A DNA stretch of 64,000 nucleotides from Dactylonectria macrodidyma (GCA_020744425.1 JAGMUV010000046.1:225624-289623); one strand, 5' to 3'. Counted from the first letter of the stretch, positions 47,080 through 60,916 are shown. The notes: generated from the letters alone by a model not told the origin. Translations and numbers: made by a program.

Positions 47080-50000
47080 AGTAGACTTTATTATTATATT
47101 CTAATTTTAAAACTAGCTCTTATATCTATAGTTATGCTTAAAGTACTGCTTTATCTTATTCTTAAGCCTCTTTAGCTTATAAACAGCTTTTCTTATTTAT
47201 CTATTTAATATATTCTTTAATTTAATAAAATCGCTTTATATTAGTCTTTAAAAGAGATATAGCCCTTCTTACCTTTCTGCCTTTAAGAGCTATATATATA
47301 GGCTTATAAAGCTAGGTCTTATTACTATATTATTACTATAAATGCCTTTAAAGTTAAAAAGGACTTTTAAGAATTACTTACTTTAGCTTTTTTAGTCTAT
47401 TATAGTAAAAGCAGGGGTATATAAGGGTCCTATTCTATAAGTAACTAATTAAAAGCCTAACTTACTTCTTAAGCTAGGATTCTTCTTTTATATAGAGTTA
47501 GGAATAATTACTATTTTCCTTTTAATAAGGAGTATACTTTTTAGAAGTCTGAGTATTATAAAGTCTATAATATTATCTAATTAAAAAAGAATGGCTACTA
47601 AGGGGCCTAAGTAGAGCATTATATTACTAATAAGAGCAATAGTACTATAAGTAAGGTTAGGAAAGATATTAACTGCTTTAAAGAGCGCTTTATTAACTAG
47701 CTTTAATTTAGTAAACTAGTTTTAAATTATTACTATTAGTATTCCTTATATATAAAAGAATAACCTAAGGGTTAGGAATTATAAGTCATTTTTATAATAA
47801 AGTATATTATATAGCTCTTTTATATATAACTGCTTTTTTACTTTAGTATTATACTTAGTTATAAAGATTAAAATATACTTACTCTAAATATAAGCTTATT
47901 ATATAATAGTTACTATATTTAGGTCCTACCTCTCTTAATTTAGAAGTATAATTACTTATAGCCTATTAGTAAAAGAGGGCTAGGATGCTTAATTATATAA
48001 GTAATAATATAGCTATTAGAAGTCTAGCTCTATTTACTACTTATTATATAAGTACTAGAAGAAGCTATATAACTTTATATACTTAGTAATATAAACCTAT
48101 TTATAAAGTATAATAATAGTTATAAACTGAATAAATAGTTTATATACTATAATATGCTTTATTAAGCTCTTTAGTCTCTGTTTACTATATTCTCTAAGCT
48201 TTAGTAAAAAGAGACTAATCTATCTAACTAGTTTAAACTAGAAGAAGTTATTAAAGAAGATAATAATTAAGATCTTATTAAAAGAGTAATGCATATTATC
48301 TTTATATAGCCTTAAGTAGCTATATATAGATATTAGTATAAGGCTACTTACTTAGCTAATCTTATTAATAATTAATATAATCTTACTCTTTTAATATAGC
48401 TTCTCTTCTTCTAATATATTCTTTATAATCTTTATTTTATCTTTAAATCTAATATTATATACTAAATAAAAAGTCACTTTATTAATAAGTATAACTATAT
48501 TTCTACTAATACTTATTAAAAGCAGTATATAAAGGCTGCCTTTTAACTAGAATATATCCTTAATAGTATATATAATATAAGATTTTCCTATGCTCTCTTT
48601 ACTACTAATATATTAGAAGTATTACTTACTCTTCCTTTCTTAAAGCTAAGTACTATATTTATTAAAGAATATTACTAATAATAATAATACTATTAACTAT
48701 AGCTTATTTAAAGTCTACTGTCTTACTAGACCTAAAGTGATATTAATATATAATATATAAAGGCTGACTTTAAGATATATCTAGCCTTTTAAACTAACTC
48801 TATTTATTAATATTTCTTCTATTTAAATAGGCTATTATAAGACATCCAGCCTTCTATAAAAACTATTAGTATATATAGAAGATGCATTACCTTCCTTACT
48901 TTAAATATTTATTATAATACTAGTATCTTCTTTCTTTTAAAGCTTTAATATTATATTAATTTCCTCTTAGCTAAGGAGCCCTATACTATAGAAAGGTAAA
49001 TCTTAAATATCTTATAGTATTATATAGAACTATTAGCTATACTAAGCGATTATATTATTATCCTCTTCTAAACTGATTACTCTTACCTCTTTATATAAGC
49101 ATCTTAGTATTAAACTTATAAGTATATCCTTAATTTCGCTCTTTTAGACTGCGGATAGAATGCTTAGAAAGGCATTATAATATTCTTATAAGTTAATATT
49201 CTCTTTATTTATTCTAGTGCTGCCCTCCTCCCTAATTTAATTACTAAAAGCATATAAATCCATAATCTCTTTAAAGTCCTAGTCTAGACCCTAAAGCTTA
49301 TAGTTAGCCTAAGCATCTTCTATAGAAATGCATAATAAAGCGATATTATAAATATAAGAGCGAACTCAGTCACTTAGCCTTTCTTATAACCTTTACTAAA
49401 GTCTAAGTATATTATTTACTAACTTATTTTAAAACCTTTTCTAAAGAATAAATAGAATAAGATATAAGACTGCATTCTTATTAATATTCTATAAGCACTT
49501 CTCTTTATATTATAAAGCTTTAATACTTACTTTTTTATAAAGTTTTTATTTTATTTATTAAACTTATTTATAAAATAACTATTAAAAATAGGTATTGCTA
49601 TTTTATTAGGAGTTTAAAAGCATTAAACCTAGTTATTATAAACTATTACTATTAGTAGAAAAGGAATTAGTATTATACCTCTTTAGTAAGACTGTTCTTT
49701 CTTTAAGATTATAAAGGATATATAGTTATAGAAGCAGAGGTCTTAGAGGATCAGGCTGCAGTATTTATAAGCCTCTAAGTAAGGCAACTTAAAGCTATCT
49801 GTTTAAAAATAGATATTCTCTAGTTATAGCTTTTAACTAAGTACTAAAAGAGCTTCTCGTAAACCTGGCTACTATTTAGCATAGGCCTAATATAAGGAAT
49901 TAAAATACATTCAGGTCTAAGTAGGAATATTTATAAAGTCAGTCTTAAAGCTAAGTAAATAGCTAAGTACCTTAAGTTATAAGAGCTTTCTATTTATAAA

Positions 50001-52380
50001 AATGCAGTTTATAATATATAATAAGAACGATTTAGTCTTATCTCTTACTACTAATACTAATATAATACTTAGATTGCTTAGTTCTTCTTACTATTATTAG
50101 GCTAGATCTAATAGCTCTATAGTAAAGGCGAGCCGCTTTTATATAAGAGTATTAAGCTTTATAGTATAATTATAAATATAGTATATAAGCACTAGCCCTT
50201 TTTTTTATATAAGAATTATTAATATATTATAGTTATACTATAGCCTTATAGTTATACTCTAGTTATATTAATTAACTATCTAATAGTCTTACTTTATTTT
50301 AAGTAAGCTATTATTTATAAAGCCAGTCTTTAGTATAAGTCTTTAAAAAGCTTAAAAATAGTATAGCTATATTTTATACTTTATTAATCCTATTTTTAAA
50401 ACTTCTTTAATAAAGTACTTAATATATATAGTAATATAATAATAGACTTAGTAATAAGATATAATAAAGTTAGCCTTATGCTTAAACCTTTTTAATAATT
50501 ACTTAGTATTATATATTAACTTAAGCTTAAGTATAGTAGTCTTTTTATTACACTTTACTACTTCTTTTACTAAGGCCTTATTTAAGGTTATAGTAAATAT
50601 ATTATTTATAAAGGTCTTAACCTTTAACTAGTATTCTCCTTTATTAGGATTGGCTATATTATAAATAAGATCTAATAAAGCTAGGTTACTATCTAACTAT
50701 AGTAAGCTATATAAGTAAAGAGCCTTATAGTTATTAGTCTTAATAGTTATATAGTAATAGCTTATATTCTTATAAATAGATAGTTATTTAATATAAATAT
50801 AATACTTATAAAAAAAAAGAGATCTTATAAAAAAAGAAGAGTATTAAACTAAAAGAGTTATAAATTAAGAGGGTTATTACTTATAGTAATATATATAAAG
50901 TATAAAGTAATGTTTTAATAGCCTTATTATCCTATTCTCTATATATTATAAGCTTTAGTTTTACTAAGTTATTAATATTATTAGGATTTAAAATAAACTA
51001 AATAGCTATAAGGCTAAATATTATTATTATTAACTAGATCTTCTTTTATATAAATAAGCAGCTTTTATTTAATAAAGGATATTAGCTATTATAGAGTAAG
51101 AGTTCTTTTATAAGTATAATAATATCCTTATTTATAGTCTTTCTTATTTTAAATATCTCCTTTTATATTTAATATAAGTACTTAAGTATTAACCTTTAGT
51201 ATATTCTTTAATATATTAAAAAGCCAATCGCTTTAAGCAGCCTTAAGTAATCTACTAATTCTAAGACCTTATTATTATATTAAAGATAAAGAAGGAAAAG
51301 GCAGAGTATTAAGCATAATGCTTACTATATTACTATAAAATGACTTTAGCTTAAGACTCTAAGGTTATATCTTATAATAGGGGATTTACTAAGTCTTTTG
51401 CTTTATTCTAATCTACTACTTATAGTCTACTATAGCTATAAGAAAAGTAAGTAAAGAAGGTTTTTAAGAAATAGTCTAAAGAAAAGCCATTAATAAACTT
51501 ATAGCTATATAATACTTAAATAAATAGATAACTTAAGGAACTATAAACCTATATTAACTAGGCCTTGCTTATACTACTTTTATAGCTATTATTAAACTAG
51601 TGCTCTGCTTATAAGGCTAGATTAATAAACTCTAGCTTATCCTACTCTATAAAGGCAGCCTGCTTATTAATTAAGAATATTACTAAAAAGCATAGCTTAA
51701 ATACTTACTCTAACGTTTCTTCTACTATTACTTCTTCTAAGCTAAGGGGTTATTATATACTATATAATATAGGCTTAGATTATCTAAGTATATATTTAGA
51801 TCTTTTTACTAGCTCTATTATAATATCCTTAACTATTAATACTTAACTAAGAGGGTCCTGCTTTTAATCTATTAAAAGTATAATTTAGGCTATTTATATA
51901 AGCTCTTCTATAGTCTCTTCTTCTCTTACTATATATTAATAGGCTTATATTAGTATATTATTACTATTTTTAAAGGCCTAACTTTCTATCTCCTTTTTAT
52001 AAATTATAATATTAATATAAAGAGAGTTATTTACTTATAGCTATTATAAGGCTATATAAAAAGCACTAGGTTAAATACTAAGCAGTTTACTTATATCTTA
52101 AAGTATTAACTGCTTTAAGCTAGTCTAAATTATATATACTTACTCTAATATTAATATAAGTAAGTATAGTAAGATTATAATAACTAAAGACTTTATATTA
52201 TTAAAGAATATTATAATATAACTTAAGATATACTTTTAATATATTAGGCTAGTTATTTAATTATATTAGATATTAAACTTAGTAATAAACCTATATACTA
52301 TATTAAAAGAGATTAGCTTCTTCTTAAGAAGAGTAAGGTCTTTTAGCTCTTTTAAATACTAATGCTTATAATTAATAAGT
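47080..52380 (-). pseudogene. Helitron B Rep-helicase relic
   Basis: Same order as copy A. The helicase C-terminal motif (PSFISLYI...LLRA equivalent) is the complement of 47278-47321. The Helitron_like_N motif F-I-L-N-P-N-N-I-N-N is the complement of 50950-51000. The Rep His-x-His pair again reads YLY (complement of 50709-50717). The N-terminal NNPLY-like stretch is the complement of ~52014-52040. The gene is not split by other elements, so it shows the original spacing: about 3.4 kb between Rep and the helicase C-terminal motif. Stops are at Gln/Trp positions throughout. The gene may extend further right. Confidence 0.75.
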
Positions 52381-52383
52381 ATT

Positions 52384-55300
52384 ATACTTTTTATATATAT
52401 ATCTAAGACCTTGCCTTAGTTAAAAGCCACTTAATAAAAAAAGTATATTAGTATTATAGTCTTACTATCTCCTTTTAAAAAGCATTTCTTATATATTAGT
52501 AAATTAGTCATTATTAAATAAATCTTATTAAATAGCGCCCTTTTCTAATTAGTATAGTCTAAGTTTTATAGCTTCTTTTATAAATAATAAACTAAGTATA
52601 TTACTATTTCTATACTACTTTTATTATAAAAGGCTTTTAAAAAGGATTAAATAGTATTAATCTCATAATTTATAAGCATAGAGTTATATAAGTTATAATA
52701 ATTTAAAGCTACTTATTTCTTTTAAAAGAACTGCTTTATTACTTATATTAGCCTATTTAAAGCTTTCTTTTACTATATAATTATTTTTATAAATATTAGG
52801 TTAGGAAGAACTAGCTATTAGACTAAAATAGAGCTAGAAGGTCTATCTTACTTTAACTAATAATATCTCCTAGTTATTATCAGACTTTATATACTTAAAA
52901 GACCTTAGATACCTTAAGAAGGGTTTATATTCTAAGTTTAATAAATCTAGCTCTTATCTCACCTCCTTACCTTATTAATAGCGCTTAGTTATATATATTA
53001 CTAGCTCTTTTTAATATTAAGCCTCCTCCTCTTAATACTAATAATATCTCTCTAACTACTATCTTTTCTCTTTAGCTTATAAGTTATATTCTCTTTCTAA
53101 TTCTTATTATTATACTCTCTCCTCTTCTTAGTAATAGCATTCTTTATCCTGCTTTTAAATCCTCTTTACTTATTCCTCTTCTTATTATTAAATTATCTTA
53201 GCTTATTCTTTTACTTATTAATAATAATACTCTTCTTCTTATAGCTATATTATCCTCTATTACTAATATCTTATTACTTTTTACTTATATTATTTTTATT
53301 CTTTTAATTATTATTATATTACTTCTTATATAATCTAACTTTTATTACTTTATAGTTCTATTTTTATTTAATATTATTAATTAGATAATTATATCTATAG
53401 TAGATTAAGTAAGAAAGAAGGATTATTATATAATTTAATTATATTAAAGTACTTAATAATAATCCTTTATAAATATATTATTATATAATAATAAATTATA
53501 TTAATAAGTTCTATATTAATAATTCTATAGGTTTTTTAAAACTAATTCTTTTTTTAAATAGGAGAGATATATAAAGAAGTCTAGTAAAATATAATAAGAG
53601 GCTTATAGTATAAAGCATCTTTTTATACTTATTTTAATTAAAGTTATAAGCTTTAATTACTATAAAAAATAATACTAGTCACTATTTATAATAATTATTA
53701 CTATTTATAGTAATTAATACTATTTATAGTAATTAATACTATTTATAGTAATTGCTATTATTTATAATAGTTATTACTAAAAGGCAGAGCTATTATTAAA
53801 ATATAAGGAATTATTTGCTTTTTCCTTTTTAACTATAATACTATTTTAACTATAATACTATTTATATTTAGCTAAACTATTAGTCTCTAATGCCTTAAGC
53901 ATTAACTATTATTTCTTTCTTTTAAAATAAGATATAATAATAATATATTATATTAATATTAGAGTTAAAGTAATACTAAAAGTAGGATTTATTTATATTA
54001 TAAGCTAATATTTCTTATTAATAAAGATCTAATATTCTCTTCCCTTTATACTTAGCTCTCTTAAACTTATTTCTTTTATAATACTATATATAATTCTATT
54101 ATAACTAATATAGCTTCTTTTTCCTTAGCCTCTTTTATTTACTTAATACTTCTACTACTAAATAAGTATAAGTAAAGAGCGATTAATACAGACCTTACTA
54201 TTACTTACTACTCTAACCTAGCTTAATATAAAATCCTCTTAACTAGCTTATACTATATAAATATAAGGAACTTTAAGACTAAGACCTTCTTACTCTTTAT
54301 CTAACCTGTATTTATTCTTAATCTTTATTTATACTTCCTTAGTCCTAAAGATAATAAGATCTTAGGCCTTCTTTTACTACTCTTTATATTTAACTCTAGA
54401 ATAAGAATAGTGACTTTAAAAGAAGATTAAAAAGGGAAATAGTTTATTATAATTACCTAACTTTATTTAAATAAACTTACTTTCTATAGTATAAGTTTAA
54501 ATAAATAGAAGATAGAAGAAACTTAATTTATATAAGTTATATTAATATTACTATATAATAATAGCTTAATTCTATATATTCTCTTATATTATATTTATAC
54601 TAATTATTAATACTTATAATCTAATAGTATTATCTTTTAACTCTTTAGTAATAATAATAAAAATGCCTTTTAGCTAAGCTCTTTAATATATATATCCCTT
54701 ATTAGTCTTATTAATTTAAACACTTTCTATATTAAAGAGAATATCTAACTAAAGCTATTAAGTAAGACTTTAGTATTTATAAAGTTAGGTTTTTATTTAG
54801 TATTAAAAAATAACTGCCTTCTTTATAAAAGCATATATATATACTATATCCTCCTCCTCTTCTCTATAAAGTAATAACTATAAAGTTCTTTACTTAAGTA
54901 AATATAATAAGCTATAAACCCCTTTCTTAAAGGGTTATAAATTATATATAGTAATTATATCTTAGAGGTCTTTAATTGCAATCTTATCTAAAGCTTATAA
55001 GTTATTTATTCTATTATTTAGATCTTAATAATTCTTTTTAATAATTAAGAATTCATTTAGTAAAGTGCTCTATCTATATATAATATATTTATACTTATAT
55101 TATTAAATCCTATTAATAAGCTACTTATATTACTATAACTAGCTGGCTTTAGAGGCATTATAAATAGAAACCTATTTTTATTTCTAATTTATAATTAAAA
55201 GCAGTCTTTATAAAAGAAAGCTAATTCTCTAATACTAATATTAAAGCACTTAAATTATAAAGTAACTAAACTACTAGCCTACCTTAGAGAAAAACATACA

Positions 55301-55600
55301 CTACTAACTCTAACTATAATTAATATTAATCTAGTACTTTTAATTCTAAGTTTAAATATATCTTATCCCTTTTAAATCTCTTCTTAAAGCTAACTAGCAA
55401 TTTAAATAGCGATTATATAGATAGTGGTTTAAATATAGAGCAAATATTAAATAACTAACTTAATCCTACTTCTCTTACTTTAATATATAAGAAGAAGTAA
55501 TAAAGCATTCTTAAGCTAATTTAAAGTAAGAGAACTATAATAAGAAAAAGGAAGGTATAGTTATATAATTAAATAGCTAGTATTATTTAAAAATATAACC
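52384..55600. other. 5' part of Helitron B, no domain recognised
   Basis: Counterpart of 38337-41530, more heavily mutated. Tandem units of ACTATTTATAGTAATT lie at ~53695-53760, with one unit more than in copy A. Confidence 0.5.
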
Positions 55601-56176
55601 TTTTTATAATAATCAGATCTAATCTATATTTATAGTAAGTCCTAGACTTAAGAGTATTATATTAAGTAAGAGGATAAAAGGGATATTACTACTTAAAGTA
55701 ATAAATACTATAAAGTAAGTAGGATATATAATAGAGTAAGAATAGATAAGACTTATAAAATAAAATAGATAAAAGGAAGGCTAGAGCTATAATTAAATAG
55801 CTAGCTAGAAAATAAATTAAATATTCTAATTAATTAAATAAATCTTATTATAATAATAGTAAAAATAATTTAAAAATTTAAAAATAAAGGTAAGTAAGAA
55901 TATAATTAATTACTATTTATATCTAAGTAGTCTCTGCCTTTTATCTCAGACTGACTCCTATTATCCTTATTAATAGCTTTATTAAGACCGGCGGGTAACT
56001 GCCCGGTCTCCACCCTAGGTCATTATAATACCTTAAATCCACTATCTTACTAATACTACCTACAAGCAGCCCTTCTTCGCTAGCTTCATCATGCTAGCAC
56101 AGTTCCTCCAGGCTTCCTTTAGCGGGCCGCTTGCTAGACCGGTTCCTTCTGTTAATAGTTACTTACTTTTAGTATA
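55601..56176. other. AT-rich spacer with a short GC-rich island
   Basis: 55925-56155 keeps near-normal GC and includes an inverted pair GACCGGCGGG/CCCGGTC around 55987-56008. It also holds the copy of the 46701-46752 sequence at 56104-56155. No gene. Confidence 0.45.
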
Positions 56177-56178
56177 TA

Positions 56179-56603
56179 ATGTACATAATAAGCGAGTGTC
56201 TTAAACAAGCAAGTGTTTCACTCAGATTTTCACTTTAAATTGCGATTTTAAAATAATTCTTAAAAACTCAAACTAATCCTAAAATAGCTATAGTTTTAAA
56301 TATAGCTTAATTATAATATATATTATTCTTATAAGCTTTCTTAAGCTATATATACTTATAGCGCTAGTAGTATAAAATTCGCACTGTTTTTTTTAATATT
56401 TTTATTTATAACTAGCTTAATAAATTAGTTAGAAATATAAAGAAAATACTATATTATAACTTTTTTCCTTAAAAGCTTAAAATTAATTCTTTAGAAATTT
56501 ACTAATTAAATAGCCCGTTTTAGAAAATCTAAAATGTGTACTTTTAGCTATATAGTATAGGTAGGACACTCGCTTGTTTAGGACACTCGCTTATTATGTA
56601 CGT
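56179..56603. mobile_element. 425-bp pogo-type MITE (MITE 1)
   Basis: Terminal inverted repeats of ~36 bp (ACGTACATAATAAGCGAGTG at the right end, read inward; one C-to-T at the left end), TA duplication at 56177-56178 and 56604-56605, no ORF. Each terminal repeat contains GCGAGTGTC twice, 17 bp apart. The interior is related, in inverted orientation, to MITE 2. Confidence 0.9.
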
Positions 56604-56605
56604 TA

Positions 56606-58200
56606 ATAATATATTAACTAATTTATATATAGTTATTAATTAAATATCCTTATAGCGATTAAATTTAAAGCTTATAGTATTCTATAGAATATGACTCTAA
56701 CTTGAGCTTAAGCTAAGGATAGTTATAGGGTTGACTAATATATATTAATACTTTCTTAAGTGTTAGTTTAAGGTAGTTATTAAACTAGCTAATTACTATT
56801 ATTAATAACCTAGTTAGCTTTCTTAGTTATCTTTTCATTTCTATGTATAATTCAGCTAGTCAAATAGCTCCTTATATTACTGTGTATATAGCGATTAACA
56901 GAATGTGTTATAACTTGGCATTTTAGTCTGGACTAAAACCGTCCAGCACTAGAGCCAGGTTAGAGTCATAAGACTTACTCAAAGCATAGTAGCTGAGTTT
57001 ACTAGAGGGTAGTGGCCTTCCTATGCAATACGAGTCAGAGTCTGGCTTGCAGGGTCAACAGGTATGTTGGGGCATGTAATATTATGAGGTATAAGGAGAG
57101 TCATATTTTGCTTACAGAGAAGGCAAGCTATCCTGATTTAGATAAGCGATAGCTCGCTAGGCTTAATATTATAGTATTCTTACTGAAAACGATGCTACCC
57201 ATAGCCATCTTATAGGCATTTTCCCTATGTTTATAAATACATATTCTGCTTCCCCGCTTTATGATCGCTTACTAAGGTCTTTAGAAGGTTCTTAATCGTT
57301 GGCCGGGCTTTCTAGCTGCTGGCAGCTTTTTTAAGGATGCCTGTCACTTTTGATGAAAGGGGGTTTACTGCAGTCAGGATATGAGCCTGGTTCGGGCTCC
57401 AATCTATTCTTATAAAATCCTTCTTGTTATAGGATTCGGTAGTAGACTGGGTAGCCGAGTTGTATAAAGGTTTGAAATCGCCGCCTATCTCATGTGCTTA
57501 GACAGAGGAAATAGAGGTGTTATGCTAGATATCTAATAATGTTACTTAGATTATTTGTTATCTATGCGCTAGGATATTTTCTCGGCTTTGCTTTTAGTAG
57601 CTTATATATTTACTAAAATGGCCTTACTGTCCAGACTTTGAGTAGTAAGCTATATAGTTTTATTAACTCTGCCTTACTTTATATAAGATAGTTCCTTAGT
57701 ATTTAGTATATAAAGTCATTAGTTAGAGATCTTTAGTTTTAACTACTTATAAAGTATATAAGCTATTAATATTTAAGTGTAATTAAGCTTAGCCTAATAT
57801 ATATATAAGATCCTTAAAACTTAGGATTTATACTTTATAGAAGTATAAGCATAAGCGCTTTTTTACTATTTAAAGGGGATATATTTAGTAAAGATATATA
57901 AAGCTATTCTCCGTTTTATATAAAATAGCTTAATATTTAATAATACTTATACTTAAATATCTATATACTTATAAAACAGTTAGTAATTAAACTCCTAATA
58001 GTTATATAGATTTATAGTAAAGGTTTTGCAATTTATAGTATTAGTGTCTTATACTAGATTTTAGACTAGTGGGTTAGCTGCTTATAGTCATATATTATTA
58101 TTATACTTAAGTATATAACTTAGCTTAAAAGTTATAAATATGAATATATAGTATTAATAATATATAGCTACTAATTGAAAATCTTTAGATACCTGAATTT
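56606..58200. other. RIP-mutated stretch with a less-mutated island, no gene recognised
   Basis: 56900-57560 keeps moderate GC. Several short open stretches exist on both strands (for example HEIGGDFKPLYNSATQS on the minus strand near 57490), none recognisable. Confidence 0.4.
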
Positions 58201-60073
58201 AGCTATAGGAACTAAAAATATTAGATTATTTAACTAGAGGATAGTATGAGTTTTATAAACATAGCCTTAAAATACATTCGAGTAAGTAGCGGCTTCTAGT
58301 ATCGAATAAGTATAAGATAATATTAAATCGTTTAAGTATATAATATAGTACTAGGCGTGGGTAAGAAGATAGGCACTGATCCTTAATTAAATAGAGGCAA
58401 TCTATCCTAAATCATACTCTGGGGATAGTCTGTAAGAGCATTCTTAATTAACTATTATAATATAATATATCTAATTGACCTGATTGCCTATAGATTCATT
58501 TCTAATTCTAGTAGAGATTTCCTAAGTAGAGAAGATACTTCCTATAGAAACTTTTTAGCTATAGTAACGCAGGTTGAGTATAGTGGCCTTAATATATATA
58601 ATGAGTTTAAGTGTATTTAGAGGGCTAATATTACTAAGCTTATTCATACTATAGATACTTTAGCTATTCAGTTCGTATTATAAGCTGATAATAAAACTGT
58701 ATTTATAGATCTTAAGAGCTATATTAGAAGAGGTTTATTAGCTAAATAGGCAGGTCTATATATATAAAGATTAGAGAAATAAACTAATAAAAGAGTAGCC
58801 TTAGATTATTAGAGCTAATAAGTATAAGGCTGAGATAGCTTGTTAGAACGAGCTAGGATTCTAGTAGGTCTAGTATCTTATGTATATTAGTATCTAACTT
58901 CTTATTGATCTAGTACTTAGACCCTGCTTTAATATTAGTATTCTAATTTATTATTATATTTATACTAGGAATTTCTTAAATATTACTCCTTTATTATAAC
59001 TTAGCACTGCCTATTCTAGTATGTCTTAATATGAAATACTATTTAAGGGTTATAAAGACCTAGTGCGTTACTTATTAAGCCGATTTCTAATTAAACTTTC
59101 CTTAATATTTAGCATATATTACTAATTTTACTAAAACTTAATATAGTTTAAGTACGAAGTGTTATAAGTAATATAAGGTAAGATAACTAGATTAACTGGC
59201 TAACTAAAGCACTAAGGCTAATTAATATATTAATATAAAGACTTATAGCTCTTATTTATTATAAATTCTTAAAGAGCCTTATATATTACTAAGTATAAGT
59301 AGTTAAAACTTAATATAGCTGATAGTAATGTAACTGCCTTCACTCTAGATAGAACTACTGTTTAAACCTTTCTAAAGACTTAGCTGCTGATTTACGCCTT
59401 TTGAATATAGACTGAATATTGAGTGAGGTTATAAGAGCTTTAGTAACGATGTGTTTAGACTGTTATAGCAAGTTATAAATAAATTAGTGATTTAGAATCG
59501 CTACTCTTATATATATTATTTAATTTTTCTATATAGTAGTGATTTAATACTCTTAGATTCTTCGTTAGATAAAATAAGATATTATAGTAATAAGAAGGCA
59601 TCTTCTAAGTGTGGATTATAGCTATATAAGGAAATTGACTGTATTTCTAAGAAGTTTGACTTCTAATGCTTAATAAAGTTAATAGGTCCTGCGTCTTATA
59701 CTATTATATATATTTAGATAAGTTATTTAATATCTTTATAGTCTTCTAAGTGCATTATACTTAGCTCGCCTTTATATTACTTTAAATTATATAATTATTA
59801 TATATTAGGATGCTTTATAAAGTTACTAAGCCTTATATAAGTAATGATTAGAAAGGCGCAAGAGTTCCTTAATAATGTTTAAAAATAAAGTCCTAACCTT
59901 TAATATATTTTTTTCTAAGAAAAAGCAATCTAAGTCTATATCGTTTTATGAAATGTCTTTAACTCAAATATCTTATATAAATGAAATAATTAGCTATATT
60001 ATGAATAATAAAGACGTATACTTATAAGCATTTCCTTAAGCCTTAAGTACTTAAGAAAAGTTAATAAAACTAG
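58201..60073 (+). pseudogene. Unidentified RIP-degraded coding relic
   Basis: On the plus strand one frame from 58201 to about 58935 is protein-like with stops only of the Gln/Trp/Arg type. It contains LIDLIAYRFISNSSRDFLS, TSYRNFLAIVTQVEYSGL, TLAIQFVL, TVFIDLKSYIRRGLLAK and DSLLERARILVGLVSYVY. After a frame change, further protein-like stretches run near 59424-59870 (FSNDVFRLL, INKLVI, FDF with CLIKLIGPASYT). I do not recognise the family; it is not one of the transposases or polymerases found elsewhere in this window. It ends before MITE 2. Confidence 0.35.
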
Positions 60074-60075
60074 TA

Positions 60076-60513
60076 ACGTATATAATAAGCATGCGACGCA
60101 TCCAAGTATACGACGCACTTATACTGTATACCTAAAAGTGTAAACTTTAAATTTTCTAAAATGGGCTGCATAGTCTTAGGAATTTTAGAAAATTAATTTT
60201 AGGTAATTAACTAAAAAAGTCATAAGTTAGTATTTTTATTAGATTTTTAACTAATTTATTTAGCTTATTAAAATCATAAATAAGAAAAAAAACAGTGCGA
60301 ATAAGATTTTTTAAAATAAGTTTATAAATAAAATCTTTTAAATATCTAAAAAAATCTTTACTTATTTTTATATACTTATTAAACCTATATGTAAAATATA
60401 AGCTATTTTAAGTCTAGTTTAAATTTTTAAAGAATTTTTAAAAAAGTACTGTTTTAAGTATAAATTGGAAATGCGTCGCATACTTGGATGCGTCGCATGC
60501 TTATCATATACGT
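60076..60513. mobile_element. 438-bp pogo-type MITE (MITE 2)
   Basis: Terminal inverted repeats of ~40 bp (ACGTATATAATAAGCATGCG, one mismatch to the other end in this part), TA duplication at 60074-60075 and 60514-60515, no ORF. Each terminal repeat contains TGCGACGCA or a one-base variant twice. The interior aligns with the reverse complement of MITE 1, for example AAAAAAAACAGTGCGAAT at ~60283. Confidence 0.9.
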
Positions 60514-60515
60514 TA

Positions 60516-60916
60516 TCTTTAATTAGTATTCCTTACTATAATATAAGTCTTTTTACTAGGCTATTATTATATATATAGTAGTACTGCCCTATTATAGTAA
60601 ATATTAAAGTATAATAATTTACTAAATGATTAAATAGTGCTTACTTTTACTATAGATCTTTAGCTATATAATAGCTATAACTATTCAGTAATCACTTAAG
60701 TCTAAGAACTAAGGCATTTAATAACTATATAAATGCATTTCTATAGTCTACTTATAAACTTACTTTATCTTATATGAGTTATATAAGTATAATATGTATT
60801 AATCTTAAGTAATATCTCTTTTCTTAATATATAATAATTATATACTAAGTTAACGCTCGTTAAAAGAAATATAATAATATAGTGTTTTCTGTAAGGTGTA
60901 AACGTTCCTCTTGGGT
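60516..60916. other. AT-rich spacer, no gene seen
   Basis: RIP-mutated sequence between MITE 2 and the 3' end of the GH3 relic. Confidence 0.5.

Larger units (their letters stand above)
46753..55600 (-). mobile_element. Helitron copy B (minus orientation), RIP-mutated, without insertions
   Basis: About 8.85 kb, aligning along its whole length with copy A and holding the empty sites of all three A insertions. The left (3') end keeps a clear stem: GGAACT/AGTTCC within GGAACTTACTTCGTAGTTCC on the minus strand, near 46763-46784. The left end is less mutated here than in A, while the right end is more mutated. Confidence 0.8.
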
